Source: Hybos culiciformis (Eukaryota; Arthropoda; Insecta; Diptera; Hybotidae). From it: a stretch of DNA of 64,000 nucleotides. A program made the translations under genes and the position numbers. How positions within the stretch are numbered: position 1 is the stretch's first letter; every line of letters starts with the position of its first letter. Below the pieces are notes generated by a model, which had not been told where the DNA came from, made no database searches, and saw only the letters and a list, made by a program, of their open reading frames with translations. Shown one piece after another: positions 15,957-28,200 of the stretch. The DNA lies in the NCBI GenBank assembly GCA_964007475.1, contig OZ023274.1, forward strand, positions 4,464,001-4,528,000, written 5' to 3'.

Positions 15957-16126
15957 ATTCATTGTAAAGCAATTCATCGTAAACCAATTCATCGTAAGCC
16001 AGCGACTTTTTGAGCCGTGGAGAGCTGATGCGTGGCGGTGCGCACCGCCACGGATCAGCTCTCCACGGCTCAAAAAGTCGCTGGCTTACGATGAATTGCT
16101 TTACGATGAATTGATTTACGATGAAG
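15957..16126. repeat. Long near-perfect palindrome inside the foldback element
   Basis: The symmetry axis lies between 16041 and 16042, inside the local palindrome GGCGGTGCGCACCGCC. Each arm is about 85 bases. From the axis outward both arms read the same: the GC-rich core, then the sequence around CAGCTCTCCACGGCTC, then CAAAAAGTCGCTGGC, then the element's short tandem units. Only one mismatch is seen in roughly the first 57 paired bases. There is essentially no loop, so it could extrude as a cruciform or fold into a long RNA hairpin if transcribed. It is among the most G+C-rich sequence in the window. The open frames read through it on both strands are by-products of the symmetry. Confidence 0.9.
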
Positions 16127-16308
16127 GCCTTCAAGATCCACTGCCATGTATCAGCTCTCCTCGGATCATATCTGACAATGGTCTCCGTGATTATTATTTT
16201 AGTGTATTGTTCCAGCGGCGAAACTTTATGTCAGCTTTAGAGTTCTTAATTTACTTTTGAAAATAATTTTATTACTATTTTTGACTAAAAACGAATATTA
16301 GATTTTAA

Positions 16309-16437
16309 CCAAAAAATATAAAAAACCAAAAAAAATATTTAGATGCCTGGAAGAGAATCGAGAAAATTGTTGAGCAATACGAAACAATGGACAAAATTGA
16401 TTTTTTGGAAACGGTTGCTCTTAATATAAAGTTTTAA
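16309..16437 (+). pseudogene. C-terminal relic of a transposase-like protein (MULE type, tentative)
   Basis: A short open stretch inside the foldback element ends in TAA at 16435-16437. Its last 32 residues have a protein-like composition: DAWKRIEKIVEQYETMDKID followed by a hydrophobic tail ending in NIKF. The pattern W-x-R-I-E-x-I-V followed by a short hydrophobic C terminus recalls, from memory, the last residues of MULE transposases common in insect genomes. That fits the 9 bp duplication of the surrounding element. The frame is closed upstream by TAA at 16306-16308, and the rest of the protein is absent. Family assignment is inference. Confidence 0.45.
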
Positions 16438-16700
16438 CCTTTGTTTATTTGTTTTTTTTTAATTTTTAACCTAAGTGCGTAGCAAAATAATGAATTAAAA
16501 TTGTTTAAGATACATATATACGAATTAATTTATTTACGATGAATTGATTTACGATTAATTGATTTACGATGAATTGTTCTTACGATGAATTGACTTACGA
16601 TGAATTGTTCTTACGATGAATTGTTTTACGATGAATTGCTTACGACGAATTAATTTACGACGAATTGCTTTCGAGGAATTGACCGGATCCCATATTTTTC

Positions 16701-19700
16701 AAATTTAAAATCATATTTAAAACAAAAAATATGTATATATGTACATTTAAAAAGGAATTAAAATAATTTTCTCTACAGAAATATTGGAATACTTTAAAGT
16801 CCAGGAAAACAAAATGAAAAAAAATATTTTTTTTTAATCCGGAATTCTCTTGACAGTTTTATAAATTGTGAAGGATATTTAGATTGAAGTAATAAAATTT
16901 AATTTTATACTTTTTCAACAAAAATAAAATAACTTTTTTTTTCCTTTTTTACAAAAATTTTCATGTAAATTTAAATCTCAAGAGAAAATATTGAGAAAAA
17001 ATTATTATGAAACAAAGAATAATAAATTTATTTAAAAAATATAAATAAAAAATATTGATTGTATTGTATTTAAATTTTAAAATTTAATTAAAAAGACCTC
17101 CAAGAGGATTATTTAAAAAAAAAAAAGAAGTATTTTAGCTTTTGTATTTTTTTTGCATAACTCTCTTAAATTTTCTTCCTTGTCATACATCCACTTCACT
17201 GTTGTTATTATTCTTATACAAAATAATACACAAATTTGAAATAAATTTTTATTGAAATTTTATTTTTTTTAAATTTAATTTTACTGGAAAATATCTCTCA
17301 TGTTGCACACAAAAATGTCAATATAAAATTTTTCTACTTTATATCAATTTTAAGTTTCGTTTATTTTTTGTTTATTTTTTTTTTTTCTAACTTCAAAATA
17401 TAATAATGTTGCATTTTATGTCCTAAAAATGGTACATAAACTTAATATTTTCAATTTTTTAACTTTATTTTCAAAAAGGATAAAATATTTTACTACAAAT
17501 ATTTTTCTAGAAATTTATTTTTTAACTTTTTTATAATAAAATAAAATATAAAATATGTGTTCAAGAAAATATGTATAAAATTTTCAATATGTTTGTTGAA
17601 GCGAAAGTTTATCTATAAATTTTCTTAAAATAAAATAAGTTTATTAAGTAGTTAGTTCACATTTAGGAATTATTATAAATATAAAAGTTCTTTTTTTCAT
17701 ATAGTCAATATAGAGTTAAGTATTATTTGTAAAGTTAAATACTGTCTTTTCCTACAACTGAATTGCGAATATTAAATGTTTATGCGTCAAAAGTGAACTT
17801 CAATATCGAGATATACGAGGTATACGATTGCTATTTTTCAATTGAATTTTAAATATGAGTCCGAAATTCACAATCTTGTTGTGTAAAGGGACACTATAAA
17901 TCCGTTTGTTCTATAAGGAATAATTTTACTTACAAAGCTATAATTATTGAATTTTTTATTAAATTTTTATCCCATTAAATATTTTTATTCAATATAAATC
18001 TTACTTTTATTCAAAAAATAAAAGAAAGCTTTAAGATTTAATAAACATCATAAAATATAGAAAATAAATATATATTTATATATTTATATATAAGTAAACA
18101 ATATTTTTTACTTTGGTGGAATATAATAAAGCCTAATTTCAAATAATAAATTATTATATATTTTTTGATAATAAATAATTTGTCAAATTAAATACAGCTG
18201 AAAGCCTGAAAGCTCAATTTGTCTTCTATGCGTATTTATTTTTTTAAACCAAATAAAAAAAAAAGAAAAATAATAATTTTAATAATAAATTTATATATTA
18301 TATTTATGTATAAAATGAAACATTTATAGGAAATAATAATAATAATAATAATAATCATAAAATTAGAACCCATTGTGTGTATAAATATTAAATGAATATT
18401 TATTTTCGAAATAAAAAATGTACACATACTATATTCGGCTTAATTCTTCGGCTTGAAATAAAAATGACAGGAGAGCTTACCGAAAAACATACTTATTTTT
18501 ATCACCACATAGATAATGTTGAGTTGGGCAAGTTTTGATATATAAGCACATCAATTGTACCTTTAATCAAAATTATGAATTTTTGCTTTAAAAATGATAA
18601 AAATTATTTTATTTACGTGTATTTGAAATGAAATGATTTGAATTCAAAAAATAATTTTTATTTGTAAAATTTTCAGTATTAAAAATTATTTTCAAATTTC
18701 GGCAAAACATTCGGTATGTCCTTTTCATTTCAAGCCATCGACCGACACTACCGATTGAAGTATAAATTTTTATTTAAAAATATATTTATTCACAAAAGGC
18801 AAAAAATTTCAACTTTTATTTTTCCTCTTTTTTGTTTATTTTTAATATGGTTTTTCAATATAAATATACCACCCACAATTAATATTAATAACCATTTAAT
18901 ACATTGGATTATGTTCAAGGCTTTTAGAGAGCATAATAAAATAAATAAAGAAGATTCAAAAAAAAATGAAAATAAATAAAATACAAAAAGAAAGGATCAT
19001 ACTGTTTTTCTATAATTTTCTTGTCATCTCAATTTGTCAAAGGAAAAAAAATCAATCGTTTGTAAAAATCATTCAGTTTTATCAATGAGATAAAAAAAAA
19101 ATGTTTTTTGGGTTTGTTTAATAAAAAAAAATAAAAAGGGTTTGATATGTAAAAGCGGGATTTTATGCTTAAATGACATTAATATGCGTAATTCGAGTTT
19201 ATTTTTTTGCCTTTTTTTTTCAAAAATTAGGAACAAATAATAAAATTACTGAATTGCAGGATTAAAATGAAATTTATATATTTTAATAATTTGTCCTAAA
19301 ATTTTTTCTTGCAAAGTAAACAAAAAATTTTCTCTAATGATATAAATTTTTTGTTAACTCGGAAAAATGTTTGTTAAAAATTTATAAGATTCAAAAAGTT
19401 TTGACACAGTCAAATAAAAAATAAATGATTCGGAAAAGAGATAGAGGAAAAAAATTTCTAGAATTTCGCAGTTAGTATCACACTTAGAGTTTTCTTCTAG
19501 TTTTGATGTCTAAATATGATTCTTTCTATATTGAATTCCTTTAAATATGAATAAAAATTTTTTTTTTGCTTATTTTCTATAAAAAAAAAAAACCTTTAGA
19601 TTGCTTAGGTCCATAGGTAATAAAAGCTAGTTTCATGTATATACAGTTTTATTGCTAGTTATATGTTTCCCAAAAAATTAATATGGAAAATTAATTTTGT

Positions 19701-19802
19701 TTCATTACAAAATTTATAAAAAATTATTTATAGGTTTTGGATAATAATTTTTTTTTTTTAAAAAACAAAGTACATATAATTAAAATTTGAAAATTTATTC
19801 AA
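16701..19802. other. A+T-rich DNA upstream of the rdgC-like gene
   Basis: This holds the presumed 5' flank and any upstream untranslated exon of the phosphatase gene. No promoter element can be singled out, because TATA-like strings are everywhere in such A+T-rich DNA. A pure trinucleotide run (AAT/TAA)n lies near 18330-18356. No gene was recognised. Confidence 0.5.
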
Positions 19803-19896
19803 ATGAGTGAAGAAAATAAACATAAATTTCAAACCATGTTGTCACAATTATTTGGATGTGTTAAAAAACAATCTAAACCACCTAGTGCTGAGACAG
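19803..19896 (+). CDS. rdgC: PPEF/rdgC-type protein phosphatase, coding exon 1 (N terminus)
   Basis: This short exon encodes 31 residues plus one base, starting MSEENKHKFQTMLSQLFGCV and ending in the region KKQSKPPSAET. An in-frame TGA at 19788-19790 closes the frame upstream, so the ATG at 19803 is the first available start. The exon ends at a strong donor, ACAG|GTAAGT. The single leftover G joins the two leading bases (CT) of the exon at 40201 to make GCT (Ala), giving ...SAET-A-MKAALLIQRW. This phase match and the following IQ motif are the reason for linking two exons 20.3 kb apart. The N terminus of this family is variable. Cys19 in FGCV could be lipidated, but no glycine follows the initiator Met, so this isoform cannot be N-myristoylated. 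It could instead be one of several alternative first exons. Confidence 0.7.
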
Positions 19897-20979
19897 GTAA
19901 GTTTGTTGAATAAATGTTAAAAGAATTCATATAAATACAAACGTTGAATTAAAAAATTATAATAAGAAATTATTAAAAAAAAAAATTTATTTTTAATTGT
20001 TATGTGGATGTAGAATTCGAGAGAAATGGAATTATTATTTATATTTCATACTTGGTAAAATGCACAAGTACAAGTATAAAAAGTATTTAAGACAAAAAAA
20101 TATAATACTTAACACAAATACAAAACTTCGAATAAAGAATTTGATTGTATTAAATAATTTTATTAATTTTTGAATAATTATTCATTAAATGAAAAATGTA
20201 GGCAAAATAGTTATTTAAACAAAGAATTTATCTGAAAAGAATTCTACTATCCTACTTTCCTTAGTTTTTCATTAAAATTATAATTAGTGTTTGTCACAAG
20301 AAATCGAAACTTTTTCAACCTACTCACGAGACAGTTCATAAATTCTGTTGAAATTAAATAAAATTTCAAGCGCAAATTATTTAAGTTAAAATAATGAATT
20401 GAAAACTTTGATTAGATTTTCTTGGTTTTCTAAAGAATATTACGTGCAGGTGGTCGACTTTTCTTAGCTTAAAGGATATAAAATCCGAATTTGTTTTTCT
20501 TCTTAAAAATAAAATATTTAAAATTATTCAATGTCCCAAAAGAATTTTTTTTTTTTTACTAAGTTAAATATATGGAAATTATTTATTTTATTTTTTTTCT
20601 TTTTCTGCATAATTTTGGTTCATTTTTCAATTTGACAGAAAAACAGAAAAAGCGCATGCAAAATATATAATTATACACAAGAACAAAAAATAAATAGGGT
20701 CACTTTAAACTTTATAATATAAATTTTATTTTTTTGACAAAAAAAGAAAAAAATCAACAAAATTGCATTATTTATTATCTAATTTAAAAATTTTGCATAT
20801 ATTTTTTAATTTATATTTTTTTTTTATTTTGTTTTCCTTAAAAATTTTCAATTTCAATTTATCGTAAAATAATTTTATAGAGGCAAAAAGTGACCGCATT
20901 GATTTAAATTTGGAAATGAAAATTATTTTCATTTTATGGAAATGTTTGTTGAAATTTTGGAATTTAAAAGTTTCAAACA

Positions 20980-21219
20980 AAAAAAAAAAGCACACGAAGC
21001 AGTCATAGAACTGCCGACAGAAGTTTATACTTAAAGATTTAAAAACTATGAAATAACAGTGGCTACAAATAATGGACTGCTTTTGGACTGATGGACTGAT
21101 TTTTATTTTAATTTACATTTTTATTTTAATTTACATTATTTGTAGCCACTGATATTCATAGTTTTTAAGCATAAACTTCTGTCGGCAGTTCTATGACTGC
21201 TTCGTGTGTTTTTTTTTTG
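20980..21219. repeat. Hairpin element (about 90 bp inverted repeats)
   Basis: The left arm (about 20980-21074) and right arm (about 21135-21219) are reverse complements with a few indels. Both contain the sequences CACACGAAGCAGTCATAGAA, CTGCCGACAGAAGTTTAT and CAGTGGCTACAAATAATG. The 60 bp spacer carries two direct repeats, a GGACTG motif and a TTTTATTTTAATTTACATT unit. The outer ends run into poly-A on the left and poly-T on the right. No coding frame is present. It looks like a MITE or one terminus of a larger repeat unit, because the tandem array begins directly at its right edge. Confidence 0.8.
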
Positions 21220-21964
21220 GCCGGGTCGACCCTACTCCTTCTACTACTACCCAAAATTTTAAGCCAACTAACCTTTATTTCATCGAAAATAATTTTTTTG
21301 ATAAAAAAAAAATGTTGGTCTTTTTTGGGTAGGAGACCCCCTCCCCCTCCTGATCCGATCCAAAATTTTCATGCCGGCCACGTTCATTTAACGACAGGTA
21401 ACGTTTATAATTAAAAAAATAAAATAAACATTTTTTTGGGCCGGGTGGACCCTACTCCTTCTACTAATACCCAAAATTTTAAGCCAACTAACCTTTATTT
21501 CATCAAAAATAATTTTTTTGATAAAAAAAAAATTTTGGTCTTTTTTGGGTAGGAGACCCCTCGCCTCCTGCTCCGATCCAAAATTTTCATGCCGGTCACG
21601 TTCATTTAACGACAGGTAACTTTTACAATTAAAAAAATAAAATAAAATTTTTTTTTGGGCCGGGTAGACCCTACTCCTTCTACTACTACTCAAAATTTTA
21701 AGCCAACTAACCTTTATTTCATCGAAAATAATTTTTTTGATAAAAAAAATTTTGGTCTTTTTTGGGTAGGAGACTCCCTCTCCTCCTGCTCCGATCCAAA
21801 ATTTTCATGCCGGCCACGTTCAATTAACGACAGGTAACTTTTACAATTAAAAACAAAAAAAAAATTTTTTTTTGGGCCGGGTGGACCCTACTCCTTCTAC
21901 TACTACCCAAAATTTTAAGCCAACTAACCTTTATTTCATCGAAAATAATTTTTTTGATAAAAAA
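21212..21964 (+). repeat. Tandem array, about 219 bp unit, 3.4 copies
   Basis: Successive copies begin with a poly-T run followed by a GGCCGGGT(C/G/A)GACCCTACTCC block. The CCGGGT anchor falls at 21221, 21441, 21660 and 21877, giving periods of 220, 219 and 217. Each unit also has AAGCCAACTAACCTTTATTTC, a (T/A)-rich middle, a GGGTAGGAGAC block and ATCCAAAATTTTCATGCCGG. The fourth copy breaks off near 21964. Copies differ by a few substitutions and homopolymer indels. Apparent open frames here are shadows of the repeat. It directly abuts the 20980-21219 hairpin, so both may belong to one mobile unit. Confidence 0.88.
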
Positions 21965-22120
21965 ATAAGTCTGAAGGTGCCAGGTTCGAACCCAATTATG
22001 ATTTGTTTTTTTTTTTAATATTTGAAAAATGATGACGGACGATTCTCAGAAAAATGATGACGATTCTCAGAAAAATTCTATATGAAAATGGATTTTTACC
22101 CTCTACCAAATTTCTTCCAA
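21965..22120 (+). repeat. Possible SINE-like fragment with tRNA B-box motif
   Basis: Immediately after the tandem array the sequence reads CCAGGTTCGAACCC (around 21979-21992), a good match to a Pol III B box, followed by a poly-T stretch. A short local duplication follows (GAAAAATGATGACG...GATTCTCAG, twice, about 22025-22075). No convincing A box lies at the usual distance upstream because the array is there. This may be the 3' part of a tRNA-derived SINE or a chance match. Confidence 0.25.
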
Positions 22121-25100
22121 CGCCGCTAAAGAAGTATAAACTTCAAAAAATGCAATCATAAACTAAATCTATGTATATGCATGTATTTAGGTACAAACAT
22201 GTACTTTAACAACATTCGAGAATAAATTTCTAACAAAATATGGTTTCATTTTTCTAAGACATGATGTAGACGTGATATAATTTATTTATTCTCTTGTCTT
22301 AAAGGATTAAGAAGAAAAAAAATTCTGTCAACTAGGATTTCAACAAGAGAATGAATTTTGTATTCTATAGAGGAAAAAATATTTGTAATTTCCTGAAGTT
22401 AAATGATAAATGGAAAAATTGGATGTATACTTTAATTGAAGAATTAAAAGTGCAACAAAACATCTAGACCACTTTGGCATGTACATTTATGCCAAAAAAA
22501 AATCTATCCTTCATAAATTTTAATTTTAGTTTTGTAAATATCATTTAATATTGTTTCTCAGTGCAGTGGAAACAAGTGAAAAGCTTTTGGATGCGTTAAA
22601 AAAGTTAATTTTTCAACTTAGTTCATATATCTTTTGCGAACATTTCAACATGTTGAAAAACTATTTAAATATTTATGTACATTCAACTTGTGTAAATCAT
22701 GCTGAAGGAAAAATCGATGCTAAATTTTTGAAAAGTATTATCCTGAACATATGTGAGTTCAACTAATTCGCATGAACGGCTCGGCGCTGCCGGTGTTAAC
22801 AGATAAATTATATGAAATTAATTAAAATAATTATTTAAGATTATATAAAGCGTTTAGCGTCGCCTGGCTGTGTTACAATTCGAGCCAGTTGTATTTATTC
22901 CTTTTCTGTCTCTTTTTCAAATTTAGATAATTCTTATGATGTTTCAGCACAGTGATTTAACTAATTCAAAAATCCAGATTTAGATAGTATCTAAATAATC
23001 TAATACCTACTATATATTCTCCCTTAAATTCTTATCTTGTTCCACTACTGACTGATATTATATTATTATTATACTTAATCCCAATTTTTCATATCATTTT
23101 GTATATGACGTGTGTATATTTTTTACTGAATTTTTTAAAATAATATTTTTAATTAAATATTCTAGTCAGTTTTTTTTTTTTTTTAATTTTAAATATTTCT
23201 TTTCTAACTCAGTATGGTAAATTGAAAAAAGTTTAAATTCAAAAGAGCTTGTTCTTAAGTTTTGTTTTTTTTCTTTTAAGTTTTATTTTATATTATGTCA
23301 GAGAATAAAAAAGCTATTTTTTTGTTTAAAGAATATTTTTATTTAATACTAAAATTTTTCGTTTTCTTTTTATACATAAATGCTTAAAGTTGTGAAAATA
23401 AATATTATCTACTGTGGTTAGACAAAAAAGAAACTTTTCATTCTTCAATCAAAAAAAGAAGATATTCTATTTAATATTTATAACAAAATGTCAAAAGTTT
23501 TATTATAAAAAAAATATTGTATTGTAGAAATAGCAAAGCTAAAATGTTGGAAAAACCAATATCAGAATTTGTGAAATTTTATTTTAATTTCAAAAAGATA
23601 CACCTCTTTTTTTTTTTATTTAGATTAAGTATAAGAAGGACATTTCAAACAGAAAAGTACTAATTGTATAAATGTTGAAACTAATTTTCGACGTTTTATT
23701 TTACTCCTCATTAACGTTGGAATAAAATTAAATGACAATTTTTCATCTATGTACGTAACAAAATAAGAAAAATAAATTACGATATTAAGGATCATAAAAC
23801 GTTTAGAAGAAAGTACTTCAAAAAAATCATATTTTTATATTTTATTTATAAAAACTTCAATGAAAATTCATTTGTATAGTGTACAAACTAATTGGAAAGG
23901 ATAATCGGATTTTCAAAAAAATAATATTATTACGTATGATCGTAATTCAAAACCACAACTATTAAATTAAAATTTTTTTTTTTTTTGGTTTAAATAAAAT
24001 AAGAAAAATTTTTTATTCTTTTAATTGATTAAAATTTTTATATGTTTTTATTGATTTTCTTTAATTCATGTTCATAATTTATTTTTACATTCAACTTGAT
24101 TTTTCATGTAAATAAATATTTATACATAACAAAAACTTCAACATGGTAAAAAAAATATCAAGAGTGTTTGGTATGTTTTTATTTTATTTTGTTTTTTTTT
24201 CGTTATTGTCATGCAAATCAATCATAATATTCCATTAATTTAATAATATATATTATAATAATAATATAAATATGTATTTTATTAAAATAAATTAAAGTCA
24301 TAATAATATTTATATAAATTTTATTTTTGTGGTTTATGTAAATAAATTTTTATTAAACATAGTCTTTATACATATACGTAATATTTTCCTTTATACCTTT
24401 TCTGAAACCGCAAAATTACAAAATAGAAAAATTATTCATTAAATGAATTAATTTTAATTTTTACATATGAATGAAATATTGGGGGAAATATGAACATTTA
24501 GAGACACTATACTATACACATATAAATTATGTGTAAATGTGTAAACAATTTCAAAAATATAAAAATTTAATATTGTGTAAATAAAAATTGACAGAATATT
24601 AAAAATGTGAAAATTGATTGCTAAAAGAAAACTTGATTCATATTAGTAAAGTAAATATTCCAATCCTTATTTTTTTTTTTGGAAGGTAAAATATGTTATA
24701 ATTTTATGATCTTCTCCAATTTCGAATCAATTTTAATGTACGTATATCATTATGTATTATATAGATATGGAAGAATCATTTTTAGGCCATTTTACGTCAA
24801 AAAAATAAAAAACGGACTATAATATTTCAATTAAATATCGGTCCGTCCGTGCATCTGTACACCACTAATGTGCTGTCGATAATGAACTAGCGAATCGATT
24901 TTTCGTTCACCTCGACTAAAAGTTGAGCTTCTGTTATTTTGGGTAGCCAAAGGTATGTAATATATTACTTAACATGATATTGGTACTTATAATGAAATTG
25001 AAGGAACCTAAAAAAAATATGTTCAACTATCTTCAATCGAAATGGTGAAAACGTAAAATTTGTCTTAACATAAAACTTAAAACTGATATTAATCGGTAGT

Positions 25101-28100
25101 CGCATATACCTGTATATATATAATTTATAAGAAAATAAGAAATATTTTTTCCAAAACCTATATTGTGTAATATTATATATAATAATCCTAATCCAATTTG
25201 GCTATATGTATGTTTATGTTATTCTGTAAGCATAATTACTTGGTTATATATTTCAAACAATTAACATAAATCATACTTTTTTTTTTGTGTAAACGCGTCG
25301 TACGATTTGTATAATTAACTAAAAATTGTTTGGGGTATGCGAAGAAAAAAGAAAATTCTTTAATTTTATGAGGTTTTTGCACGCAGTCAAATATAATTAT
25401 GTTGATTTTTTTTTTTCAAATTTTATGACGACAATAATGAAATATCTTTTTCACATAAAATATATGATTTTTAAAAAATTTGTGCTGCTTTGCTTAAAAG
25501 AGTGATTCCATGATAAAAATTTAAATGTTAAATTAAGTTTGAAATAAAACACATTCTTGAATTGTAATAAGTATAAATCTAAGAATAAGTATAAATGTAA
25601 TTTAATCGTATTCCTTCTGTTGAAATCTTGTATATAAAAAATCTGGTTTATTGATTTCCATTTATATCTAAAACTCAAAAATGGAAAACAAACGCGACTT
25701 CTTCTTATCAAAACCAAAGATTATTATAATTATACAAAGTCAAAGTTCATATAAATATAGAGCGGTATTTTGAACAATTTAAATACTCTGCAAACAAATT
25801 GATGAGATTTCCTTGTTTGATAAGAGAAGAGCATGGAAATTAATTTCACGATCAACGAATATTAAGAAAAAGTATAGGAAATGTAGGCAAAGTTCTAACA
25901 AAGTTTGTGTCCCTGACAGATGAACGGTAATGAACATTGTTAAAATAAATGTATTAAATTTTTTTTTTCGTAGAATAAAAATTTGTACGAAATTTTTTCT
26001 TTAAGAGCGACATCGTGTCCTATATGAGTGTCTTGTTTTATTTAAAGATTATTTGAATGGATATTACACAAAAATCTTGAGAAGCATAAACTTATTTTAC
26101 ATAAATTAAATTTAGAAAAATCTTTACTTTTTTAGATATGATGTGTATTTGTTTGTTTGTTTCCTTACACGTTACACGTGCTTACATATTTATATCCATA
26201 TTTTTCCTTCTTAAGATATTAATACAATTAGGATTTAGTTTAAAAGGATAACAAAAAAAAAGTAAAAGAAGCGAACGTTTTCAAAATATTTTGTCATGTT
26301 GAGTGTGTTTTAATCTTTTTTGTTTTTTTCTTGTATCATCATAGAATCGAATGAACCAAAAAGGATAATTTTTAATTTTAATGGAAATCAGATAATGAAT
26401 ATGAGTCTAACAAAAAGAAGTTTTCACTAACACATTAAAAAGTTCCTCTGCAAGTTTCGTAAGGTTTTAGGGGGAAAATTATTAATTGTTACCGCAGCGA
26501 TAGATTTACAAATTGGAAAATTAAAACCTATACAACAAATTGTTAAAGAAATAATTCTACATAGGCGGGAATTGTATATAAAAATATAACAAGGCTGTAA
26601 ACCAGAATTTCAATAATAATTGCTAAAGATTTCATTTAATAAATATTTAATGCATATGAATTTTATTTCTTTTTTTTAATTTATAGCAGCACTAAAAATA
26701 AGCTAGGTTGTATAAATTTGTTTTTTAAATGTGTAGTTTCGAAATTTTTTTAATAGTGCCTAAAGGCGGAAATTGTTTAAAAATTCACCACTAGGTGTAC
26801 GGCCAATTTTGGATAATTTCAACGTTCGCCATTTTTGTGGTTGATTTTATACCATTGCCATTAATTGCTGAGTTTCGCAAATTAAAAAAAAAAGAAAAGA
26901 ATTAGGCATAAACATGAATAACACCAAACAAAAGTTGACGCAATAGAGCGTTTAAAAACAGATTCCAAAAGTATAAAAGAAATTGTTTTTAAAATTATTT
27001 TATTTGCTTAGCATAAATTAATATAATCAACATAATAAAGTGTAATAAAAATTTCCACAGGCTTCAATTAGGAATTTAAATTTATTAACATGATGAGGAA
27101 ACCAAAAACTTGTGATATAATATATACGACGAGTACAAATGTACAAAAAATTATCATACAGTGTTATTTGAGGAAATTACATGTGGGAAAATTTTCCAAA
27201 CTTAATTTACTTACACATAATTATGTAATTTCCATATTAATTTAAATGTAGTTAGAGACGACACCTTTGCTTAAAAAAAAATTAAAATGAAATCCTTGTT
27301 TCATAGATGTTTATTGAGTTAAAGAAACTTTACATGTTCAAAATATTATATTTGCAATTTTTTTATTGTTGACAAATAAGGAATATAATCATAATTTTTT
27401 GAAATTTTGTATATTTTAACAACAGTTTGCAATCATAATATCGCTCGACGCAATTGAACGGTTGCGGGCGTATAAGTTTGTAAGAAATATAAAATTGTAT
27501 GGCATATGTTTATAAACTAAGTGGAATATCCCAATTTAGAGAATATTTTTTTCAATGAACAATAATGACAGATTTTTTCCAGAACTATTTTCGTCATTGA
27601 TTTTCGTTGTATAATATTTCACTTTTATTCACTTGGTACGAACATAGTATTAATTTATATTCAGGGTTTCATTAAATAAAATGTGCATAAGATTAATTAG
27701 CTTCAAATTGCATGTAAATGAAAAATTAAAAGAAAAACTCTATTTATGTTGTTGTGGAAAATTATGTTACATGTCATATTTGCCCGAAAAGTTAGCTATT
27801 AAAATAATTGTTATACCTGAGTAAATTTAAAATAACAATAAATACATATTAATTTTTTTTTTTCGATCCATTAAAAAATAGCGAATTTAAAATTATGTAT
27901 TTTAAAATGAAAGTTTATGTTGCAATCTATATTTCTGTATAGGAAGTTTATATGTAAATTGGGAAAAGAATAAACACAACATGACAAATAATAATATTAT
28001 AATTTAAGCTTTGGAATCAGTCTTGATGAATGTAACATTAGTTTTAAGCTTGAAAAAAATAAAATTATAGTTAGTACATGTATAGTTAGGTTAATAAATA

Positions 28101-28150
28101 ATATTAGTAATACACATGAGCAATTGTGAGCTGGCTCTGTTAGACTTTCG

Positions 28151-28200
28151 CTATATATTTCTAACAGCAGGGCTATAATACTAAAATTAGAAATATATAG
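28151..28200. repeat. Short perfect hairpin
   Basis: CTATATATTTCTAA at 28151-28164 pairs perfectly with TTAGAAATATATAG at 28187-28200, leaving a 22-base loop. It lies inside the phosphatase intron and no target duplication is evident. It may be part of a small MITE or a chance A+T palindrome. Confidence 0.4.

Larger units (their letters stand above)
15816..16700. mobile_element. Foldback / MULE-type transposon relic with 9 bp target-site duplication
   Basis: The element spans 15825-16691 (867 bp) and is flanked by the identical 9-mer ATATTTTTC (15816-15824 and 16692-16700). Both ends are built from many degenerate tandem copies of a 14-17 bp unit, about CAATTCATCGTAAA. The left arm (about 15834-16000) carries it in one orientation and the right arm (about 16530-16680) in the other. 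The outermost 20 bp of the two ends still pair at roughly 14 positions and begin with G. Arms of short tandem repeats are typical of foldback elements, and 9 bp duplications fit both foldback and Mutator-like (MULE) elements. The middle holds a near-perfect GC-rich palindrome (15957-16126) and a coding relic (16309-16437). No intact transposase remains. Confidence 0.85.

Noticed and set aside
15928..16260. Overlapping open frames on both strands with near-identical proteins (MNQFIVKQFIV... and its mirror)
   Set aside because: They are produced by the palindrome and tandem units of the foldback element; the same sequence is read on both strands.
21193..21837. Several open frames of 60-101 codons on both strands
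   Set aside because: They are phases of the 219 bp tandem repeat and have no protein-like conservation between copies.
21976..21995. GGTTCGAACCC as part of a functional tRNA gene
   Set aside because: No cloverleaf can be built around it: the T-stem is imperfect and there is no A box or anticodon arm upstream.
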